From Spiroplasma_E sp902809815 (GTDB lineage Bacteria > Bacillota_I > Bacilli_A > Mycoplasmatales > VBWQ01), in contig NZ_OZ034992.1 in NCBI RefSeq assembly GCF_964030925.1, forward strand, positions 1,116,001-1,180,000: DNA of 64,000 nucleotides, written 5' to 3'. A program made the translations under genes and the position numbers. Positions 44,231-55,331 of the stretch are shown in pieces. The notes under the pieces were generated by a model. It did not search any database. It was not told where the DNA came from and saw only the letters and a program-made list of their open reading frames with translations. Each line of letters starts with the position of its first letter. Position 1 is the first letter of the stretch.

Positions 44231-46528
44231 CTAATATTTATATTTTCTTCATTTAAAAATTAATGAATTTCCAACAACAGTTATATCAGAAAGAGCCATC
44301 GCAATTGCAGCCAACGGTGGAATAATAAATCCGGCAGCAACTAATGGAATAATGATAATATTATAACTAAATGCTCAAATAAAATTCATTCAAATATTAT
44401 TTTTAGTTTTTTTAGTTAAAACAATAGCCTTATAAACAATACTAATATCATTATCAAGAATAGTAATATCACCAATTTTTTTAGCAATATCACTACCAGA
44501 GCCCATTGCAATTGCTAAATCAGATTGTTCTAAGGCAATAACATCATTAATACCATCACCAACAAACGCTACTTTTTTCCCTTTTGCTTGTAAATCAGCA
44601 ACAATTTGTGATTTACCTTGTGGTGTAACATTAGCAAAGTATGTTTCTATCCCAACGCGATTAGCAATAGCAAGTGTTTGTGATTCATTATCACCACTAA
44701 TTAAAATAACCTCAATTCCCTGCTTTTTAACTTTTTCAATTGTTAATAATGCATTTGTTTGTAATTCATCTTCTAAAATAAAAATATTAGTAACAACTTT
44801 ATTAATTGCCAATGCCAATACTTTCTGGCTAGGAGTAACTGTTTCAAAATCAAATGTTTTTAGAAATGGACTAAATGGCATTTTTGCTTTTTGTAAATTT
44901 TCAAGTGATGAAATTTGTAATTCTTCAGTTTGATATTTTGCTTTAATACCAAAACCAATTTGTTCTTTAACTTCGGTAATTGTCAATGATTGTCCAACAT
45001 TATTAGTATTAGCATACAAAGAAAAAGCTAAAGCCAAAGGATGTGTTGAATGTTTTTCCATAGCAATTGCCTTATTAACATGTTTTTCTTGACCATAAAT
45101 TTTAGTAATAACCAAATTACCAGTAGTTAATGTTCCTGTTTTATCAAAACAAATGGTATCAATCTTAGTAATTTTTTCAAAAGCACTAGCCTTATTATAA
45201 ATGATCCCTATTTTTGCTGCTTTATTAATTCCAACAGCAACTGCTAATGGTGTTGCAATCCCTAATGCACAAGGACAAGCAATTATTAAAGTTGCAATTG
45301 CAATTTCTAATGATTCTTGCACACCATTACCTACTGCAAAATAACGAATAAGAAAAACTAAAATGGCAATTAAAATAACAGTTGGTGTAAATCACCCAGA
45401 AATTTTATCAGCCAATTTTTGTAATTTTGGTTTCTGAGATTGTGCATCTTCAACTGCCTTAATAATACTTGCTAATACTGTATCTTTACCAATTTTAGTT
45501 GCTTTCATTCTAAAACTATCACCAACATTATTAGTTCCACCAATTAAATTTTGATTAACTTGTTTCGTAATAACTTGCGATTCACCAGTTAACATTGATT
45601 CATTAATAAATGCTTCTTCACTAATTAATTGACCATCAGTAGGAATATTTTCACCTTTTCGAATAATTAAAATATCATTTAATTGTACATCTTCAATATT
45701 AATAAAAGTTTCTGTTTTGGTATTATAATCATATTTTAAGATTGATTTTGGCTTTAATGACATTAAACTTTCTAAGCCACTAGTAGCCCTTTTCTGTGCA
45801 ACAGCACTAATTAAATCACCAAGTAAAACAATCATAATAATTGAAGCACTAACTTCAAAATATAAGTGTTCGGTTTTATTAATTATCATTAAATAAATAG
45901 AAAAAATAAATGCCGTTGTTGTTCCTAGTGCTACTAAAGTATGCATACCGGGTCATTTTTGTTTAATTAATTCTCGATAAATACCAATATAAAATTTACG
46001 ACCAAAATAAAATTGAATTGGAAGTGCTAGTGCAAGTTGGACATAAGGATTACGTAAACTATCAAAAAATGAAGTATTAGGTATCATAATTAATAATAAT
46101 GGTAGTAACAATATTCAACCAATAATAAGTTCAATTAAATCACGTAATTTAACATTATGTTGATGATTATGATGTTGTTCTGACATATGAGATTGATGTT
46201 GTTCACTACTATGACTATGACTACTATGATCATCTGTAATATCTTTCATATCAACTTGGTGACTCGTTTTTATATCTTTAATCTTAGTTTCAAACTTACA
46301 AATTTCATATCCTAAATGATGCATTGCTTTTTTAATTTTTTTTTCATTTCAAAACTTAGGATCATAACTAAATTGTGCTTTTTTAGTAGCAAAATTGATA
46401 CTAACAGTGATACCATCTTCTTTGGTAAAATGTCTTTCGATGACACTAGCACAATAGGTACATGAAACATCTGACAGTACTGCTCTACTAATAACAAAAT
46501 TATCATTTATATCACTTGTATTATTCAT
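44231..46528 (-). CDS. copA: Copper/heavy-metal-translocating P1B-type ATPase
   Basis: 765 residues from ATG 46528 (GAGGAG upstream). N-terminal HMA domain with SCTYCASV (CxxC) then a His-rich linker (about 15 His between residues 88 and 125). Membrane ion-site IACPCAL (CPC), phosphatase TGES, phosphorylation DKTGTLT, HP motif in EKHSTHPLALAF and GDGIND hinge are all in order. Exports Cu+ (or a related ion). A final TGA reads as Trp, with the real stop TAG at 44231. The His-rich segment is a possible metal sensor or chelator. Confidence 0.93.
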
Positions 46529-46642
46529 ATTAACTTCATCTCCTCAAATTTTAATATTTTAATCTTTTTTATTATTTTTTAACACACAATATATACAAAA
46601 ATAAATTATACACATTTTAATGTTAAAAAATATTAAAAACAC

Positions 46643-46672
46643 TAAATCCCCAATCATGTTATTGGGGATTTA
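46643..46672. terminator. Terminator between copA and the IS-split gene
   Basis: TAAATCCCCAAT / ATTGGGGATTTA stem, 12 bp, 6-nt loop; ends the minus-strand gene at 46733. Confidence 0.75.
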
Positions 46673-46848
46673 TTACCTTAAAAAGTAATATACTTATATT
46701 ATAACATAGACTATCTTAAATCTAAAAATTAATTATAAACTGGCCATTTTCTTTGATTCTATTTTTACTTCAATTTGTGAATCTATATTATTTATAGCAG
46801 TTTTTTTATCTGCAAACTTATCATTGTCAACTTCAATTTGTCTTCTTT

Positions 46849-48006
46849 AGACATATTCCGTAATTATTTTTTTGAAAAATCAAGTAATAATTTTAAAATT
46901 TATTTTATAATTTTGTTATTAACAATAAATTTAGAAAAGTGTTGATAAAAATGATTTTTGAAAATTTAAAAAAATTAAAAAATGAAGAATTTTACAGATA
47001 TTTTGGTATAAAACGTTTTCATTTTAATGAAATGTTAGAAAAATTAATTGAAATAGAAAAATTAGAAAAAAATAAAGGTCGAAAAAATAAACTTTCAGTA
47101 GAAGAAAGATTAATGATGACTTTATTATACTGAAAAGAATATTATACTTTTTTTCAAATGAGTATTAAATCTAAAATGAGCCCATCAAGTTGTTTTCGAA
47201 ATATTACTTGAGTAGAAAATAAACTTAGTAACCACAAAGATTACCAATTTTTAAAAGAAAGATATAAATTAAAAATTGATAAAAAACAAGAAAATTCAAA
47301 TGAATTTCAATTTTATTTAATTGATTCAACTGAGATTGAAATTGAAAGACCAACTAAAAAAAACTACAGTTAGAATATTTTTCTGGTAAAAGTTGAATGT
47401 ATTCTATAAAATTTCAAATTGTATATGATTTTTTTAATAAAAAAATTGTTGATATTTTTGCTGATAATGGTAAAGTGCATGATTTTCAAATATTAAAAAA
47501 TTCAAATCTTGAATTTTCAGAAAAAACAATAATTATTGGTGATTTAGGATATCAAGGTATACAAAATATTTATAAAAATACAATAATACCAATTAAAAGA
47601 ACTAAAAATAAAAAATTAACTAAACAAGAAAGAAAATACAATAAGATTGTATCTAAAATTAGAATTAAAGTTGAACATGTCTTTGCTTGATTGAAAAGAT
47701 TCAAAATTTTAGTAAATAAATGTAGAAAATCTAAATTTAGACTTATGTACTTAAGATTTAACTTACTTTGTGAAATTTTTAATAAAATAAAACCATTAAA
47801 ATAAAAAAAATATTAAAAATATTTTTTTAAAATTTAAATTTTTATCGAGTTAATATAAAAATATTATTAACAATTTTTTGTTTAAAATGTAAACTCATTT
47901 TTTAAACTATTTTTTCAAAAAATATTTATTTCTATATTCAATAACACTAAATAGTTTTAAAACAATTTTATTGACAATTAATTAAATTTAATTACGGAAT
48001 ATGTCT
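46849..48006 (+). mobile_element. IS-B copy 4 (IS5-type), complete, 1158 bp
   Basis: Perfect inverted repeats, TTT duplicated on each side (46846-46848; 48007-48009). Both transposase frames are intact (orfA from 46951; stop 47804), as is the A8 slip site, so this could be active. Confidence 0.9.
46951..47804 (+). CDS. IS5-family transposase via -1 frameshift (IS-B copy 4)
   Basis: Same layout as the transposase of IS-B copy 3: orfA from ATG 46951 to a TAG near 47374, with A_AAA_AAC at the junction, then orfB through IIGDLGYQG and VEHVFAWLKRF. TGA = Trp is used in both parts. Product length ~284 aa if slippage occurs. Confidence 0.85.
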
Positions 48007-48368
48007 TTTGTTTTTCATCAAATTTTTTTTCTGCATCTATGCCAAAAGTAATAGCACCAATACCAGCACCAACAGGAATACAAACAGGTAATATTACAGC
48101 ATTGGCAATCCCACCAACAGCACCAACAGCAGCAGTTATCATATCAGTTTCTAATTGTTCTTCAGAACGGTCACTAACACCACCCGCAACAGTAGCAGTA
48201 ACTAAAGCGCTTATTTGAGCAATAGGATTAATATACAAAGCACCAACAGCAGCACCTTTAGTCACTTTTATAATTTTTGCGGTTGTTTGGTATTTTGTTT
48301 TAAATTTTTTTCATTTTGTACGTTTTTGTTCTACATTTTCTTCTGATTTTGCTTCAAGATAATAATGA

Positions 48369-48390
48369 GTTAAAAACTTATATTAAGTTT
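48369..48390 (-). promoter_or_regulatory. Shared leader motif (copy 2, no hairpin)
   Basis: AAACTTAATATAAGTTTTTAAC (22 nt) is identical to the segment at 52626-52647 in front of the ankyrin gene. The hairpin part is missing here. Confidence 0.55.
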
Positions 48391-48561
48391 AATTATTATT
48401 ATATTCTTTTCTATACTGAATATTGATATTTTTAATAATTGCAAACTATCATATACAATTTATAGATATACTGGTTTATAATCAATATAAATAAATAATA
48501 GATAAGAATATATACATATTAAACAACTTTTATCTTTTTTATAACAAGAAATATTATACTA

Positions 48562-49176
48562 TTAAGTTTCTACTTCAACTTCATCAGTATTAACATCATC
48601 TGTTAATTTACTAATTACTAAATCAATTCCTTGTTTACTAATACTAGAAAATAAAATAATAGGAGTATTAGTGCTAAGTTTTAAAGTTGATAATATTAAT
48701 TTTTTATTTTTTACTAATTGACTATTCTTCACTTTATCAACTTTAGTAGCAATTAAATGAATTTTTAAATGATAATGTTGTAAATATTCCAACATATCAA
48801 TATCATCTTTACTGGGTGCATGTCTTAAATCTAATAATAAAAAAACTGCTTTTAAATTTTTTCGTGACTGAAAATATTCATCCATCATTGTCGCAAATTG
48901 GATTTTTTTTTCATTTGATACTTTAGCAAAACCATAGCCAGGAACATCAACAAAGCGACAAATATTATTATTAATTGTAAAAAAATTTAGCATTTGTGTT
49001 TTACCAGGTGTTTGTGAAACTCTAGCTAACTTACCATTATTACAAATTGTATTTAAAAATGTTGATTTACCAACATTACTGCGACCAACAAAACAAAATT
49101 CAGGAATTTCATCCTGCGGCCATTGTTCTTCTTTAATAGCACTAGTTAAAAATTGTGCTTGCTTAATTCGTTCCAT
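48562..49176 (-). CDS. engB: Ribosome biogenesis GTPase EngB (YsxC/YihA)
   Basis: 204 residues. G1 VGRSNVGKST, G2/G3 region TPGKTQMLNFF and FVDVPGYGFAKVS, G4 ATKVDK, and a C-terminal EngB helix. Needed for 50S subunit assembly in bacteria. It stands alone. Confidence 0.94.
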   Translation of the reverse strand: MERIKQAQFLTSAIKEEQWPQDEIPEFCFVGRSNVGKSTFLNTICNNGKLARVSQTPGKTQMLNFFTINNNICRFVDVPGYGFAKVSNEKKIQFATMMDEYFQSRKNLKAVFLLLDLRHAPSKDDIDMLEYLQHYHLKIHLIATKVDKVKNSQLVKNKKLILSTLKLSTNTPIILFSSISKQGIDLVISKLTDDVNTDEVEVET

Positions 49177-49245
49177 TTTTTACCTCTTATTCAAAAATAT
49201 ATTATAGTCAATAGTTAAAATTTAAACTAATTATTATTTATTATT

Positions 49246-49446
49246 TTAATTTTTATTAATATTAATAAAATTAGTAAAATGAATATTATCTAATGGTCAT
49301 ATACCAAAACGAAAAAATAATGCAGCCAAAATGATACCACCAACAATAATACAAATAGCTAGTCATTTTATAATTTTAAATAATAACATAAAACTAATAA
49401 TAGCAATAGCTATTATAATAATACCAACTATTACAAATGTATTCAT
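49246..49446 (-). CDS. Small two-TM membrane protein
   Basis: 66 residues: two membrane spans (IVGIIIIAIAIISFMLL and LAICIIVGGIILAALF) and a short polar tail. Starts at ATG 49446 with GGAGGTAA. Function unknown. Confidence 0.55.
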
Positions 49447-49624
49447 GTTTACCTCCTATTATTTTAATTATTAAAGTAACACGTAACATTAATTAATAAT
49501 AACATAAAATAAATTTGAATATTTTATAGTAATCATCTTTTTCCTAAAATTATATAAATTAAAAAAAGTTATCTTTTTAAAGAAAAACATGTTAAAATGT
49601 CAAAGGATAAAGGAGAGTGATATC

Positions 49625-49759
49625 ATGACTGACAGCGATTCCATTTATAATAATAAAAACAATACTAATTTAAAAATTAGTAATTTTAAAAGTGTACTTT
49701 TAAATAAAGATTCAGTCAAATATTCTCCTAGTATTTTTACTAAAAAAATATTTTTTTAG
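49625..49759 (+). CDS. Leader ORF upstream of mgtA
   Basis: 44 codons from ATG 49625 with AAAGGAG upstream, ending 69 nt before the mgtA start. The peptide is polar, Asn/Ser/Lys-rich and not like any known protein (MTDSDSIYNNKNN). The sequence between its stop and mgtA can fold into a hairpin (CTTATTT / AAATAAG, 49783-49806), just before the mgtA AAGGAGG. A leader-peptide control of mgtA, like MgtL in enterobacteria, is possible but not shown. It may also be just a small gene. Confidence 0.45.
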   Translation: MTDSDSIYNNKNNTNLKISNFKSVLLNKDSVKYSPSIFTKKIFF

Positions 49760-49828
49760 CGTGTTAATAAATTTCTAAATCCTTATTTAAAAGTCTTAAA
49801 ATAAGAAAAATAAGGAGGTAAAGAAATT

Positions 49829-52540
49829 ATGAAGATTTTTTTAAACAAAATTTATTTTAAATTACAATTTAGTTTTAAAAAACCATTAGTTTACACAAAT
49901 GGTGATTATATTAAACAAATTGCACAATTTAACCAAAAACAATTACTAAAAAATTTAGATTTACATAATTTTGGTCTTAAAACAGACCAAATTGAAATAA
50001 GAAGAAAAAAATATGGTATTAATACTTTAAAAAATACAAAATTTAATTGAATTTTAGAATTTTTAAAAGCATATTTTGGACCATTCAATATAATTTTAGC
50101 AATTATTACTATCTATAATTTATTCTCATATTTTACAACAAATGATACTTCAATTTATTCATTGGTTGCCGCTATTATTGTTGGAACTATGATTTTATTA
50201 AGCGGAACCCTAATTTACATTCAATCAATACGAGCTTTTTTTATTACTAAACATTTAACAATTTTGGTCAAAAATACAACTACTGTTATTCGTAATATAA
50301 ACATTAATCAAATTACTAAAGAAAACTCAATTAAAATAATTAAACAAGCACAAGAAATAAATGTTAATGAATTGTTACCCGGTGATTTAATTTATTTATC
50401 AGCTGGTGATTTAATTCCTGCTGATTTAAAAATTTTATTAAGCAACGATTTATTTATTAATCAATCATCATTAACAGGAGAATCACTACCTACTGAAAAA
50501 CACGCTATTAACGATCCTACATATCAAAACTTATTTGATTTACAAAATATTTGTTTTATGGGAACAAGTGTTGTTTCTGGAAGTGCAATTGCTATTGTTA
50601 TAGCAACAGCTACTAACACTTACTTCGCTACTATTGCTGATACAATAAATAAACAACGTCCATTAAGCAGTTTTTCCAAAGGAATTAAACGCGTTACTTT
50701 AATGTTAATTTGCTTTATGCTAGTAATGGTACCCATTGTGTTAATTATCAATGGCCTTTTAAAAAACGATTGACCTACAGCATTTATTTTTTCAATTTCG
50801 GTTGCTGTTGGTTTGACTCCTGAAATGCTACCAATGATTGTTACCTCTAATCTAGCACGGGGTGCTAGTAAAATGAGTAAACAAAAAGTAGTTGTTAAAC
50901 AACTAGCTGCTATTCAAAATTTAGGTGCAATTGATATTTTATGTACTGATAAAACAGGAACTTTAACTAATGATAATATTGAAGTAGTCAACCATATAAC
51001 ATTGGACAATAAAACAAATAATGATTTAATTAAGTTTATTTATTTAAATAGTTATTTTCAAACAGGAATAAAAAATCCAATGGATAATTCAATACTTGAA
51101 TTTGGAGAAAAAAATAAATTAAAAAATATAAATAATTATTATCAAAAAATTGATGAAATTCCTTTTGATTTTAATCGTCGTAAATTAACAGTTGTTTTAG
51201 AAGATAAATTAAATAATAAAAAATTAATTTGTAAAGGTGCAATTGAAGAAGTTATTAATACATGTAATCGTATAGTTTATCAAGATAAAGTAATACCATT
51301 AAATTCTGATTTAATGAAAATGATTAATAAAAAAATAACAAAATTAAATGAACAAGGATTACGTGTCTTAGGTGTCTCATATGAAGATACAAATCTTACT
51401 AATAATAAATATAATGAAACAAACGAAAAAAATTTAATTTTTCTTGGTTTTGTAACTTTTCTTGATACACCAAAACCTACAGCAACAAAAATGATCAAAT
51501 TGCTAAAAACACATGGTGTTGATCTTAAAATATTAACTGGTGATAATGAATTAGTAACAAGAGCAATTTGTAATCGTGTTAATCTAGAAATTAAAGGATT
51601 AATTTCTGGTGAACAATTAACTGGCCTAACTGAATATGAATTAAAAAGAATTGTTGAAAATAATAATATTTTTGTTAAACTAAACCCATTACAAAAAGCA
51701 AAGATTATTCAAACTTTAAAAAGTAATGATCACGTTGTTGGTTTTATGGGTGATGGTATTAATGATGCTTTAGTATTAAGAAATGCTGATGTTGGAATTT
51801 CTGTTGATAATGCTACTGATATTGCAAAAGAAGCATCAGATATCATTTTATTAGAAAAATCATTATTAGTTTTAGAAAAAGGGATTATTGAAGGTCGTCG
51901 CATTTTTGGTAATATTTTAAAATATATTAAAATTACGATTGCTTCTAACTTTGGTAATGTCTTTAGTGTGCTAGTAGCATCAGCATGATTTGCTTTTGCA
52001 CCAATGTCACCAGTACAATTATTATTTCAAAATTTATTATATGATATTTCACAATTTACTATTGCCTTTGATCGTGTTGATCCATCATTTTTATTAAAAC
52101 CACAACGCTGAAATCCAAAAGGAATGTTACCATTTGCTTTTATTAATGGACCTATAAGTAGCATTTTTGATATCTCTACTTTTGCAATTTTAGGATTTGG
52201 ATTTGGTGTCTTTGCTAATGCTTCTGCAGAAAATATTAATATGTTCAACTCAGGATGATTTATTGAAGGTTTATTAACGCAAACATTAATAGTACAAATG
52301 TTTAGAACTGAAAAAATTCCTTTTATTCAAAGTCGTGGTACTTGACCAGTAAATATAATGGCAATTGTTATTTGTACCATTGGATTAAGTTTACCTTATA
52401 CTTACATTGGTCATCAAATGAATATGGTAGGACCATCGCCAGTCTATATTCCAATTGTTTTAGGAATAATCATGACTTATTGTGTGCTAAGTCAATTAAT
52501 AAAAATGGGATATATTAAAGTATTTAAAAAATGATTATAA
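49829..52540 (+). CDS. mgtA: Magnesium-translocating P-type ATPase (MgtA/MgtB family)
   Basis: 903 residues. It has an N-terminal helical region, TGES in QSSLTGESLPTEK, phosphorylation motif CTDKTGTLTND, KGAIEEV (nucleotide-binding), TGDNE and MGDGINDALVLRNADVGISV hinge, ten membrane spans, and the SVAVGLTPEMLPMIV fourth span typical of P3B Mg2+ ATPases. Imports Mg2+. AAGGAGG precedes ATG 49829. Several Trp are TGA. Confidence 0.92.
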
Positions 52541-52632
52541 CAGCTAATTAATCTTAAAGTTTGCAATTTTAAATAGCAATTATCTATATTTACTATAGAA
52601 ATAAAACTTATGCTATAATTTTTTAAAACTTA

Positions 52633-52684
52633 ATATAAGTTTTTAACCTATTTATTTTAGTTTTAAAATAAATAGGTTTTTTAA
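52633..52684 (+). promoter_or_regulatory. Shared leader with terminator-like hairpin (copy 3)
   Basis: ATATAAGTTTTTAACC (52633-52648) leads into a perfect 15-bp hairpin (AACCTATTTATTTTA / TAAAATAAATAGGTT, loop GTTT) followed by TTTTTTA, before the RBS of the ankyrin gene. Same order as at 29591-29639. Confidence 0.65.
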
Positions 52685-52701
52685 TTTGATAGGAGAAAAA
52701 A

Positions 52702-54172
52702 ATGTCTAATTTAAAAGAAATATCTAAATTAAATACAACTATAAATATTAATAAAAATGAAAAATTAATTAAAGCCGCTAAACATGATGATTTGGAATTG
52801 ACCCAAACTTTATTAAAAAATAACGCTGATGTTAATTATGTAGATGAACATCGTAATAGTCCATTAACAATAGCTGCTGAACATGGTAATTTAAAAATTG
52901 TTCAAACTTTATTAAAAAATAACGCTAATATTAACCATATAAATGATTTTGGTGATGATGCTTTAAGAATGGCTGCTAAAAATGGACACACAGAAGTAGT
53001 TAACACTTTATTAGCAACAAATAGTAAGATTATTAATCACAAAAATTGAATTAGTAATACTGCTCTAATATCAGCAGCACAAAATGGGCATGTAAATACA
53101 ATTAAAACTTTATTAAAAAATGGTGTTTATATTAATGATACAAATATATTTGGTGATACTGCTCTAATATGAGCTACTGAAAACGGACACACAGAAACAG
53201 TTAAAGTTTTAATAACAAAAGATAATGACATTAATAATCATGTAAACAACCTTGGTGACTCTGCTTTAAAAATAGCCGCCAGAAAAGGTTATTTGGAAAT
53301 AGTTAAAATTTTACTAGCATATGGTGCTAACATTAATAATGTAGATAAAAACAAAAATAGTGCTTTAATATGAGCAGCCAAAGAAGGACACCTAGATGTA
53401 GTTAACACTTTAATAAAAAATGAAATTGACCTTAATCATACAAATGACTTTAATGATAGTGCTCTAATATGAGCAGCTGAAAATGGTTATACAAAAATTG
53501 TTAACACTTTACTAGCACATGGTGCTAATATTAATCATAAAGATACAAATGATGATACTGCTCTAATATGTGCCGCCAGAAACGGACACACAGAAATAGT
53601 TGATGCTTTATTAACAAAAAATAGTGATATTATTAATTATATAAATGACTTTGGTGATACTGCTTTAACAATATCCACCGAAAATCGACACATAGCAATA
53701 ATTAATAATTTATTAAAACATAATGCTGATGTTAATTATATAGACAAAAATAAAAACACGTTTTTAATATTAGCTATTGAAAACGGACACACAAAAATAG
53801 TTAACAATTTCCTAAAAACAAAAAATGTTGATATTAATCACATAGATGCTAATGGTGATAGTGCTTTAATAATAGCAACCAGAAACGGATACACAGAAAT
53901 AGTTGATACTTTAATTAAAATAAACTCTGATGTAATTCTACATAGAACTAAATTTAATAATACTGCTTTAATAATAGCTGCTAAAAATGGACACTTAGAT
54001 ATAGTTAAAATTTTAATCAAAAATGATATTAACATTAATCGTGAAAATAATATTGGTGAAAATGCCTTAATATGAGCTGCCAGAAACGGACACACAAAAA
54101 TAGTTGATACTTTATTAACAAAAAATAGTGATATTATTAATCATATAACTAAATTTGGTAATAATGTTCTAA
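52702..54172 (+). pseudogene. Ankyrin-repeat protein truncated by IS-B copy 5
   Basis: 490 codons are open (TGA = Trp in many repeats) before the IS. About 14 ankyrin repeats of ~33 residues (such as DALRMAAKNGHTEVVNTLL, NTALIIAAKNGHLDIVK) follow a short N-terminal segment of about 25 residues. No signal peptide is seen and no catalytic domain is evident; any C-terminal domain would be lost. Ankyrin proteins of Spiroplasma and Wolbachia symbionts are candidate host-interacting effectors (Spaid carries ankyrin repeats), so this could be one. It sits behind the shared hairpin leader. The IS has no matching target duplications, so the right neighbour is not its original continuation. Confidence 0.7.
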
Positions 54173-55331
54173 AGACATATTCCGTAATTAAATTTTTTAA
54201 AAGTCAATTAATAATTTTAAAATTTATTTTATAATTTTGTTATTAACAATAAATTTAGAAAAGTGTTGATAAAAATGATTTTTGAAAATTTAAAAAAATT
54301 AAAAAATGAAGAATTTTACAGATATTTTGGTATAAAACGTTTTCATTTTAATGAAATGTTAGAAAAATTAATTGAAATAGAAAAAATTAGAAAAAAATAA
54401 AGGTCGAAAAAATAAACTTTCAGTAGAAGAAAGATTAATGATGACTTTATTATACTGAAAAGAATATTATACTTTTTTTCAAATGAGTATTAAATCTAAA
54501 ATGAGCCCATCAAGTTGTTTTCGAAATATTACTTGAGTAGAAAATAAACTTAGTAACCACAAAGATTACCAATTTTTAAAAGAAAGATATAAATTAAAAA
54601 TTGATAAAAAACAAGAAAATTCAAATGAATTTCAATTTTATTTAATTGATTCAACTGAGATTGAAATTGAAAGACCAACTAAAAAAAACTACAGTTAGAA
54701 TATTTTTCTGGTAAAAGTTGAATGTATTCTATAAAATTTCAAATTGTATATGATTTTTTTAATAAAAAAATTGTTGATATTTTTGCTGATAATGGTAAAG
54801 TGCATGATTTTCAAATATTAAAAAATTCAAATCTTGAATTTTCAGAAAAAACAATAATTATTGGTGATTTAGGATATCAAGGTATACAAAATATTTATAA
54901 AAATACAATAATACCAATTAAAAGAACTAAAAATAAAAAATTAACTAAACAAGAAAGAAAATACAATAAGATTGTATCTAAAATTAGAATTAAAGTTGAA
55001 CATGTCTTTGCTTGATTGAAAAGATTCAAAATTTTAGTAAATAAATGTAGAAAATCTAAATTTAGACTTATGTACTTAAGATTTAACTTACTTTGTGAAA
55101 TTTTTAATAAAATAAAATCATTAAAATAAAAAAAATATTAAAAATATTTTTTTAAAATTTAAATTTTTATCGAGTTAATATAAAAATATTATTAACATTT
55201 TTTTGTTTAAAATGTAAACTCATTTTTTAAACTATTTTTTCAAAAAATATTTATTTCTATATTCAATAACACTAAATAGTTTTAAAACAATTTTATTGAC
55301 AATTAATTAAATTTAATTACGGAATATGTCC
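54173..55331 (+). mobile_element. IS-B copy 5 (IS5-type), defective, mismatched flanks
   Basis: Both inverted ends are present. The left and right flanks (ctaa / agtg) do not form a 3-bp duplication, unlike copies 1, 3, 4 and 6. OrfA has one extra A in an A5 run near 54381 and so is frameshifted. The copy probably joined two sites by recombination. Confidence 0.85.

Larger units (their letters stand above)
46733..48361 (-). pseudogene. Gly/Ala-rich membrane-associated protein remnant, split by IS-B copy 4
   Basis: Removing the IS (46849-48006) and one TTT gives an in-frame C-terminus (FDEKQRRQIEVDNDKF ... MASL). Two glycine-rich hydrophobic segments are visible (GALYINPIAQISALVTATVAGG and GAVGGIANAVILPVCIPVGAG). 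The 5' part lacks a start: the coding frame abuts the shared leader motif at 48369-48390, as if a deletion had fused the leader onto the middle of the gene. Accessory gene, unknown function. Confidence 0.55.

Noticed and set aside
46561..46640. CopY-type operator before copA
   Set aside because: No TACAnnTGTA palindrome could be seen.
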